Positions 1-9,700 of a DNA stretch of 25,761 nt are shown piece by piece; position 1 is the stretch's first letter; each line of letters opens with the position of its first letter. The notes beneath the pieces are model-generated. The model was not told the DNA's origin. It did no database searches and was given only the letters and a program-made list of their open reading frames with translations. This DNA comes from Pleurobrachia bachei (Eukaryota > Ctenophora > Tentaculata > Cydippida > Pleurobrachiidae), in NCBI GenBank assembly GCA_000695325.1, contig AVPN01000217.1:35980-61740 (forward strand), written 5' to 3'. Made by a program: the position numbers and the translations under genes.

Positions 1-49
<49 letters not shown>

Positions 50-200
50 CTCTCTCTTTCTCTCTCGTAACGTGCTGTAATATTATTTCTCATCGTTATC
101 ATACTCACTCAGACTCATTGATCTCCAAATTACCCTTCACCAGTCATATACTAAAGCTACATAGCTACTTACTCTCTATCCCTCTCTCTCTCTCGCTCTC

Positions 201-252
<52 letters not shown>

Positions 253-254
253 CT
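1..254. repeat. CT/GA microsatellites
   Basis: Two blocks of (CT)n, about 1-66 and 173-254, are separated by ~105 bp of unique sequence. Reading the complement gives a long Arg-Glu open frame, which is a by-product of the dinucleotide repeat. Similar but shorter CT tracts occur in the arrestin introns near 5690-5745, 6868-6885 and 8403-8424, and a GA tract near 23800-23840 lies in CCDC39 intron 1. Confidence 0.95.
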
Positions 255-779
255 GTCTCATATAAATGGTCATGCTTGATAAGGAGTCGGGCGGTCTTTG
301 GCCCCGTTCCCTGTAAATCGATGAGCCACCATTTATTGTAATATAAATCCTCCCTCACACAGCATTGTACAGACCCCTCCACGCATGACAAAGAATATTA
401 TATCAGTCCCCACGAGATATCTACACAATTCCCCAGACATGATGTAGGGGGGTATATTATATGGGTGATAGTATGACAGGTCAGACAGTACTAAGTACAG
501 TACATGTCACAGAGGACCCCACCAACCAACCTGCAGAGTGTATAGATCCTTCTTACAACATTAATACACAACTTGATACTGGGATGTGGTATTATATTAG
601 ACTGTCCTACTCTAGATCCATTTTAATGCTGGCTACAAGAAGATCTACTTACAAAATGTTCCTTCTTACTTTTTCTCTCAGTTTCACTCCCTTGTTTAGA
701 CTGTCCCGCAAATTAGAGTATTATATGAAAACTACAACTCAGATCTCTCCTCCACTCTAACCCGGATTTCTCCCCCTAG
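255..779 (+). other. Arrestin intron, partial (no gene recognised)
   Basis: This stretch precedes the first arrestin exon visible in the window and ends with a good acceptor (pyrimidines then AG at 778-779). I searched it for the conserved arrestin N-terminal strands (the words before the ANVQ-type segment) and found none, so the earlier exons lie off the left edge. The 99-residue open frame at 461-760 resembles nothing I know. Confidence 0.6.
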
Positions 780-3700
780 GACGCAATGCAGGTGTACCCG
801 ATTCGAGGGGCACCATTTTGCACGACGAAAATCCAGGAAAAACTCCTCAAAAAGCTCGGAACTGAGAAAGCCTTCCCATTCACATTTGAGGTTTGTTATT
901 TGGTTGTGGGAGTCTTGTGAGTGTGGGAGAGAGAGAGGTCGGGTGACAGTATTTTAGGAAACAATGTTTTAATGTAACGCGCGACTGTGAAATAGTAGAC
1001 CAAGGTGCGCAAAATGCCTGCGCGCATACGCATGACTCGGTCAGAAATTGCTGCAATGATCCCTCTCAAATGTTTACTGAGCCTGTCAATCACCACTTGT
1101 CTGATTCAAATCAGAAATCAGGCCCCAGCCTCTGGCATTATGCCATCAACTAATTTGTTTGGTTACAAAGCAACCCCTCTGAAGAGGCAAGGGGTTACTT
1201 CGTGTGTTACAATCTGTGTGTCTAACACTACCTATTTTCATTCTTTACTACCTTTTTCAATTCATATCTCCGGCCCAGTTACCACCCCTTTTAATTCACC
1301 ACTCCTTCTCTCAGTTACCTGCCGGTATTCCAAGTTCAGTAACGCTTCAGCCCGTTAAAAACGATCAGAGCAGTAAACCGTGTGGGGTGGAGTATTGTCT
1401 GCGGACCTACGTAGCTAAAGATATGCATGAAACACCTAACAGAAAGTGAGTGAAGGTGGGGTAAATCTTAGATAAATAGTTTTAGTTTAGGGTTTGTTTG
1501 TTTGTTTTTATATGACATCTCAGGAACCTGATATACTGGGTGCTCCTATTTGTCTTTGTCTCAAATGGAAAGTGATGTTGAAAAATATAAACACACATAA
1601 AACACATCATCTAAAACACTTTAGAACATTAAATTGTTAAATCTTCACAAATTAAAACAACAAATGACACATTTTGTGAACGGAACTCTACAATTGTTCT
1701 ATTACTGTCCTTGCGGAATCATCCGGCTATAATTCAGTCTTCTGTATGTCTCTATCACCACCAGTCACCATTCTACTCCCGGTTAGTAGAGGGCTCTAGG
1801 ATCCTTCTCAGCTCATCACAACTTGGAGGATTTACCCAGTCGATACCGCACGCCGCTAGTTTGGACCGAGCTGCTTTAAAACTCAAGACCGCATATCAGG
1901 CAGGGGCAGGGATGCTCAGTACCATCGAGGAGCGTGGGTCACAGTGGCACAAGTAGAAGGAGAGCATTTCCCATTCGTCAATGGTTAACTTGTTATCGTC
2001 ATGGAAAATCACGTAGCGACATGGGGGAGAACTGTGGGTTCCAGATTGGAGATAGAATTCCAAGTTGCGAGGAGAGGTAACTACACTGTCTACCACCGTT
2101 CCACAATCTAAATCTCCTCCCGAAACTTTTTCAAATCGTTGCCCATGATGTTTTTGGCTACACATAACCACAGATATAAGAGGCGGATGTGCTGCCTTCA
2201 GTTCGTATAATTCTGAGCAGCTTTCATGGATCTCACTTAGCTCTTTACCCACCCCCTTGAAGGTGACTATTCCAGTTCGATAGTATATAATCCTCTTGGG
2301 CAACGCTTTGTTTTCTTTTCGATATTCTAACAGCATTTCGCTTATAACTGGGCCAATCCCTTGGATGTGGTCAGTATTCCAACCATCGGTGTTAGGTAAA
2401 ATCGGTAGAACCCGGTTATAGTAATGACCTGTATTCAGAGTTTTAGATGAGCATCCAACGATTGTGGCGATTGAGGGAGTGCTAGAGTTCCATTGAGTTC
2501 CCGGGAGGTGGGTGAGAATGGCTCCTAAAATGAGAGTCTGTTCGCTGAAAACGGAATGTGGTAGTCCTTTCGCGTCAGAGTTTACTGTCCAATTGATGCC
2601 ACCAATCTTTTGGTTTGTTTTCTTCAGAATATTGTTTAGGATAGCATCGGGACTCTGATACCCAAGGTTCCCCAACACCAGGTGAACAACTCTGAACGTT
2701 ATGCATTGTGTGATTTTACCATCCCTCTCACACATCTTTATTCTCCCAAAGTAGTTCGATTCCGGCATTATAACGTAGTTGAAGTTAGTTGGAGATGAAT
2801 CAAGAGAACTCTGGAGGTCTTCAGATGTAGTGTAGACACAATCCTGTACTTGGTCCAAAGTGATGTTGGTATAAACACACATAAAACACATCATCTAAAA
2901 CACTTTAGAACGTTAAATTGTTAAATCTTCACAAATTAAAACAACAAATGACACATTTTTTGAACGGAACTCTACAATTGTTCTATTACTGTCCTTGCGG
3001 AATCATACGGTTATAATTCAGTCTTCTGTATGTCTCTATCACCACCAGTCACCATTCTACTCCCGGAATCATCTCCCGAGATCCTAGGAAGAGTCGAGTA
3101 GTGTTGAACCTCCTAAATCCCAGTCGATATCGCACGCCTTTAGTTTGGAACGAGCTGCTTTAAAACTCAAGACCGCAAACCATGCAGGGGCAGGGATGCT
3201 CAGTACCATTGAGGACCGTGGGTCACAGTGACACAAGTAGAAGGAGAGCATTTCCCATTCGTCAATGGTAAACTTGTTATCGTCATGGAAAATCACGTAG
3301 CGACATGGGGGAGAACTGTGGGTTCCAGATTGGAGATAGAATTCCAAGTTGCGAGGAGAGGTAACTACACTATCTACCACCGTTCCACAATCTAAATCTC
3401 CTCCCGAAACTGTTTCAAATCGTTGCCCATGACGTTTTTGGCTACACATAACCACAGATATAAGAGGCGGATGTGCTGCATTCAGTTCGTATAATTCTGA
3501 GCAGCTTTCATGGATCTCACTTAGCTCTTTACCCACCCCCTTGAAGGTGACTATTCCAGTTCGATAGTATATAATCCTCTTTGGCAACGCTTTGTTTTCT
3601 TTCCGGTATTCTAACAGCATTCCGTTTATAACTGGGCCAATCCCTTGGATGTGTTCAGTATTCCAACCATCGGTGCCAGGGAAAATCGGTAGAACCCGGT

Positions 3701-6700
3701 AATAGTAATGACCTGTATTCAGAGTTTTAGATGAGCATCCAACGATTGTGGCGATTGAGGGAGTGCTAGAGTTCCATTGAGTTCCCGGGAGGTGGGTGAG
3801 AATGGCTCCTAAAATGAGAGTCTGTTCGCTGAAAACGGAATGTGGTAGTCCTTTCGCGTCAGAGTTTACTGTCCAATTGATGCCACCAATCTTTTGGTTT
3901 GTTTTCTTCAGAATATTGTTCAGGATAACATCGGGAGTCTGATGCCCAGAGAGATTCCCTAACACCAGTTGAACAACTTTGAACTTTATGCATTGTGTGA
4001 TTTTACCATCTCTCTCACACATCTTTACTTTCCCATAGTAGTTTGACTCAGGCATTATAACGTAGTTGAAGTTAGTTGGAGATGAATCGAGAGAACTCTG
4101 GAGATCTTCAGATGTAGTGTAGACACAATCCTGTACTTGGTCCAAAATTTCCAAACCTAACTGTTCAGCTTTAGCCACGATCTGTTCGATAAATGATTCG
4201 ATCTCGCCAGTCATTGGCAAGTCCACAACGAAGACAGAAAATCGGCCATCATCAGCAAATCCCTGGGCAACAGATTCCATTCTCCACGATCCGCTCACTT
4301 TTTGTCCTTCGACGATAAAGCTTGGAAGGACCCTTCCTGTGAAAGGGACGTTGGTGGTTCTGGAAAACAGTTCAACAGTAGTTCCAATCCTTTCAGTGAC
4401 ACCAGATTTGGTCTCCATTTCGAACAAAATGTTATCTAACGTATATGCAACGAGATTCGAATAGTGGGGCTTTCAGTCCATGGAAGCTTATTTATATGTG
4501 ATAAGGTGGTAAGGTCACCACTACCCTGTAACTTTATCGTACGCTATATAACATTAAATCGGTTGGCTGTCGTTGGCTCTATGCCCAATTTGATCCCAAC
4601 ATGTGTAGGTCCAGTATTTGGTTTGAAATCTAGATAACTTCTCAATATTTACCCCACCCCCCCCCCTATTTCAGACAAGTAGTGGATTTGTTGATAAAGA
4701 AGATAACCCATGCCCCCGAATCATCAGCACCCCAACCCTACATCGAGTCAGCTAAAAACTTTATGATGAGTCCTAATCCCCTACATGTAGAAGCCCGACT
4801 TGACAAGGAGGTTTGTGTCCGATATTATCATACTGAGCAGAAAACTTGTCGGGCGGCTTTAGTCTTTAATACTTTAGTGCGCCCGGTGCCAAACAGAGTA
4901 ATCCTGTCCAAACTCAATGAGTTCACTGCCAGTATTCTAATCTTGTCTTTCCATTCAGAGATACATACATGGAGAGACGATATACGTTCACATAACGATT
5001 GGTAATCAGTCAACGAGAGCAGTGAAAAAGTTGCGGTTATCAGTGAAACAGATAGCTAACATTTGTTTGTTTTCAAATGCTATCTACAATACGTGTCAAC
5101 GTAGACACCTTGTACTCATTCACTTTCTTCCCAAGAGAGCCATGAGATTTCTTATTTAGACTGGTGAAGGAGGTAGGGTTAAATTGTGGTTAATTATCTT
5201 TTTCACCTCCATATATAAGGAATGCAAGTGTTTTTTCACAATGTATGATCCCTCTTTCAGTTTGAATGTACAGCCAAGTCAAACTACTGCCCAGACCTTC
5301 TCAATTCGGCCGCTTCTCGAAGAGAACAAAGACAAGAGAGGTCTGGCTCTGGACGGACAGATAAAGAGCGAGGATACCAACCTTGCATCTTCCACCATGT
5401 AAGTTTTCTTTGCTCGATCCTCTCTCCTCCCCCAGGGTTTGATAAATCTAGTTGCATCGCTCAATTATGTTAGTTTGGCAAAGTTCGGGAAGTGCGCCTG
5501 TTAGGTATAGCTTGATGGGATTAGTTTCACAATATAATTCACTTATTAAGCTATTTTCTTAACTCTACCACGCCCGATAGCAAACAAAGGTCCCCCGTTC
5601 GAACGGAGGCCCGTTGTTTTATTCTAAAAATAATACTCGACAGAGTAAAATACATAACTAGCCTACACCATTTCTCTTTCTTTTTCTCTCCCCCTCTATC
5701 TATATTTCTCTCTCTCTCTCCCTCTCTCTATTTTTCTCTTTTCACCAGACGCAATATATATGCATTATGCGTGGTGTGTGACGTATGCGCTTTAACGTAT
5801 GCTTATTATAATGGATCTTTTGTTCTCTTTTAAGCACGTAAGAGCACCGGTTCTCCTCTCCCATCCGTAGTGCGGGAGCCCTTCCTCTGTGGATGGGGGG
5901 GGGTTATGACTATTACCCGCGGTACCCATCTTCCTGTTTTCAGCTTTATCAGCTTATCTAACCCCACTCGGTACCCCACCCCATCTCTCTAACCCCACCC
6001 CATCCCCTTAACCCCATCTCTCTCCACTTCTCTAATCCCACCCCTCCCCATCTCTTCAGAGCTCTACCGATATCAACAAGAGAATCACTGGGTATTGTTG
6101 TCAAATACATTGTGAAGATTGAGCTGGCTGTCTCCATGGGAGGGTGAGTATATTAGCAGCAGCCGACTTGCTTAGCTCTCAACCCCCTTTTTACAAGCTC
6201 CGTAGCCGTGACTTATCCCGCAGACTTACAGCTGACTGATCTCAAAATTACCGATATTATCACCGATTGTTATCATAATTGCGAACACTTGCAGAAGATT
6301 TGCAGCTGCAGAGGGCTAAATAATGCTCTGATAATAGAGATGAATCATATGGAGAGTGAGCGTGTCGAGGGAGAGAGCAATTGCAACACTGAGAGTGAGA
6401 GGGTGACATACAATGAGCCAAAGCTATATTAATCGAGTGAGAGTGAGTTAGTGAGCTCGGGCGGTTTTAAGTGAGATCCTAAACGATGTACATTCTGAAA
6501 AAGAGACTGGGAGATTGGTCCAACAAGATCCACCGCAGCTCTACACCGCAGCTCTACAGCAGCTGTTGCCCGAAACACCTAAACACAATTTGACAGATAC
6601 AGAACTACACGTTCCCCCCCTCCCCCCGTTTTAGTGTTCTCCCGCCCTCCAGTGAAGTAAAGCTAGAGCTCCCCTTCACCCTGTCCCATCCGATCCCGGA

Positions 6701-9700
6701 GCATCACGAAGAGGACATGGAACCAATACCTTGTGCCAGTGATGCTAATACAGATAATATTAACCTGGAGCTACACGATGAATCAGGTAGGTGGTGGGTC
6801 TTGTTGCATTAGGATGTCTCTCATATAACACGGGGCGGAATCAGGTACGGGTTTAATACATTTAATTCTCTCTCTCTCTCTCCCTTCACTAAGTGTTGGG
6901 TGGGGTAACAGGGGTGGGGTGAGTCTGCCAAGATGTTTGGAAACACAATTTCTGAGTTCTAATATTTCGTTCCCTTTCAGGCGCCTACAACAACGCATCT
7001 ACAACTGCTGAGTAAGTATTTAACAAAGTCTTCGTGTCTTCCCAAAGATTGAAATAACATATTATATTCTCACTGGGTTCCCCCTTCTCACCACAATCCA
7101 CATTGTAATAACATACTCTCATTACGTTGTAGAAAACAGACATGGGGCAACCTCTACCCTGTCATACCGCCATCCCTTGCTTACTACCAACCTTCACCAC
7201 CCTCATCACGAGCTAACACCCTCACACGGAACAATGATGATTCTCTGAAGCGGACATCATCTGATCACAAAATGTCGACATTCGAGCGACTTCACCTCAA
7301 ACAAACACCACTCCACGACTAATTGTTTTAACGTATGCTTATTATAATGGATCTTTTGTTCTCTTTTAAGCACGTAAGAGCACCGGTTCTCCTCTCCCAT
7401 CCGTAGTGCGGGAGCCCTTCCTCTGTGGATGGGGGGGGGTTATGACTATTACCCGCGGTACCCATCTTCCTGTTTTCAGCTTTATCAGCTTATCTAACCC
7501 CACTCGGTACCCCACCCCATCTCTCTAACCCCACCCCATCCCCTTAACCCCATCTCTCTCCACTTCTCTAATCCCACCCCTCCCCATCTCTTCAGAGCTC
7601 TACCGATATCAACAAGAGAATCACTGGGTATTGTTGTCAAATACATTGTGAAGATTGAGCTGGCTGTCTCCATGGGAGGGTGAGTATATTAGCAGCAGCC
7701 GACTTGCTTAGCTCTCAACCCCCTTTTTACAAGCTCCGTAGCCGTGACTTATCCCGCAGACTTACAGCTGACTGATCTCAAAATTACCGATATTATCACC
7801 GATTGTTATCATAATTGCGAACACTTGCAGAAGATTTGCAGCTGCAGAGGGCTAAATAATGCTCTGATAATAGAGATGAATCATATGGAGAGTGAGCGTG
7901 TCGAGGGAGAGAGCAATTGCAACACTGAGAGTGAGAGGGTGACATACAATGAGCCAAAGCTATATTAATCGAGTGAGAGTGAGTTAGTGAGCTCTTTCGG
8001 TTTTAAGTGAGATCCTAAACGATGTACATTCTGAAAAAAAGACTGGGAGATTGGTCCAACAAGATCCACCGCAGCTCTACACCGCAGCTCTACAGCAGCT
8101 GTTGCCCGAAACACCTAAACACAATTTGACAGATACAGAACTACACGTTCCCCCCCTCCCCCCGTTTTAGTGTTCTCCCGCCCTCCAGTGAAGTAAAGCT
8201 AGAGCTCCCCTTCACCCTGTCCCATCCGATCCCGGAGCATCACGAAGAGGACATGGAACCAATACCTTGTGCCAGTGATGCTAATACAGATAATATTAAC
8301 CTGGAGCTACACGATGAATCAGGTAGGTGGTGGGTCTTGTTGCATTAGGATGTCTCTCATATAACACGGGGCGGAATCAGGTACGGGTTTAATACATTTA
8401 ATTCTCTCTCTCTCTCTCTCTCTTCACTAAGTGTTGGGTGGGGTAACAGGGGTGGGGTGAGTCTGCCAAGATGTTTGGAAACACAATTTCTGAGTTCTAA
8501 TATTTCGTTCCCTTTCAGGCGCCTACAACAACGCATCTACAACTGCTGAGTAAGTATTTAACAAAGTCTTCGTGTCTTCCCAAAGATTGAAATAACATAT
8601 TATATTCTCACTGGGTTCCCCCTTCTCACCACAATCCACATTGTAATAACATACTCTCATTACGTTGTAGAAAACAGACATGGGGCAACCTCTACCCTGT
8701 CATACCGCCATCCCTTGCTTACTACCAACCTTCCCCACCCTCATCTCGAGCTAACACCCTCACACGGACCAATGATGATTCTCTGAAGCGGACATCATCT
8801 GATCACAAAATGTCGACATTCGAGCGACTTCACCTCAAACAAACACCACTCCACGACTAATTGTATTTTGATTACTATCAATTCCAGGTTTCTATAATTG
8901 ACCAGCAATCAGCATAGTTTCTCAATCCCTATCAAACTCACTTTTCATGTGAAGACCATCTTTCAAGTCACACTAGCATAAAAGCACACATTATACGTAA
9001 ATTACAACTTTCCGCACCCTCAATTATGTAATTATATGCACAGAGACACACAGTAATTATGTAATTACACTTAGTGACAACCATGATGTTCCGTTAATTG
9101 ACCTGGAGGGTTCATCCGGAACTGCACCACCTGCAGCTGCAGGGTCAACGGCACCAACTGAAGGACAAGGTTACACACATGAGCTAACGAGCTGCAGTAC
9201 AGTGCTAGTGCAGTATGACAGTGCTATATAACATTGCTAGTCCAGTATGAAAGTACTATATAATAATGAAGTGTGCATACTCAAGTAATATACTTTAAAT
9301 TTCCTGAGCTGATACAAATCTGTAAAAAGTGCTATCGGGAAATTCATTATCCATTTTGCCGATCAGATTTGGTTACGAAATAACCCCTCACGCACTGGCA
9401 AGAGAGGGATAATTTCGTTACCGACGATCTGTATGGCGGCGCCATACCCCGTTTGATTCAGTGCGCTTAAATGGGGTCGGCGGCGCCAGACAGCCGACGA
9501 TCAGATATATAGGACGAGGTTTTGTTTGCTAGCAACATCTCGCACTATGTGCTATGCCTATAAAATCAGTTTAACAACTTTATCTGATGCTGGTGGTGTT
9601 ATTTCTATCTACATTAACTCCGTAGTCCACTGTTATTGTCTCTTCCTTTTATTTTCTTCTGTTTTTCACCTTTCAATTTCATCCAATATCCTTATGTGAC

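Larger units (their letters stand above)
5791..8860 (+). repeat. 1.54-kb tandem duplication of arrestin exons
   Basis: Block 1 (5791-7326) and block 2 (7327-8860) are direct tandem copies with an offset of 1536 bp, rising to 1538 after a CT tract that is two bases longer in block 2. Differences are few: GGGCGG versus TTTCGG near 6460/7996, the CT tract length, and a handful of substitutions in the last exon. Each block contains four arrestin exons with intact splice sites. Block 1 joins block 2 within the sequence just after the stop codon of the first terminal exon. Confidence 0.95.

Noticed and set aside
176-391. 71-codon frame rich in Arg-Glu
   Set aside because: It is the translation of a CT microsatellite.
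4682-5005. 107-codon + strand frame starting within the arrestin exon
   Set aside because: Only the part up to the donor at 4811 matches arrestin; the rest is intron, and the next exon reads in another frame from 4959.
7133-7322. Treating FERLHLK in the first arrestin tail as a true AP2 motif
   Set aside because: The hydrophobic spacing is similar, but the Arg four residues after the second hydrophobic position is absent; kept only as a resemblance.
6208-7968. 74-codon open frame present twice (6208-6432 and 7744-7968)
   Set aside because: It is identical only because the whole 1.54-kb block is duplicated; it lies in an intron and resembles no known protein.
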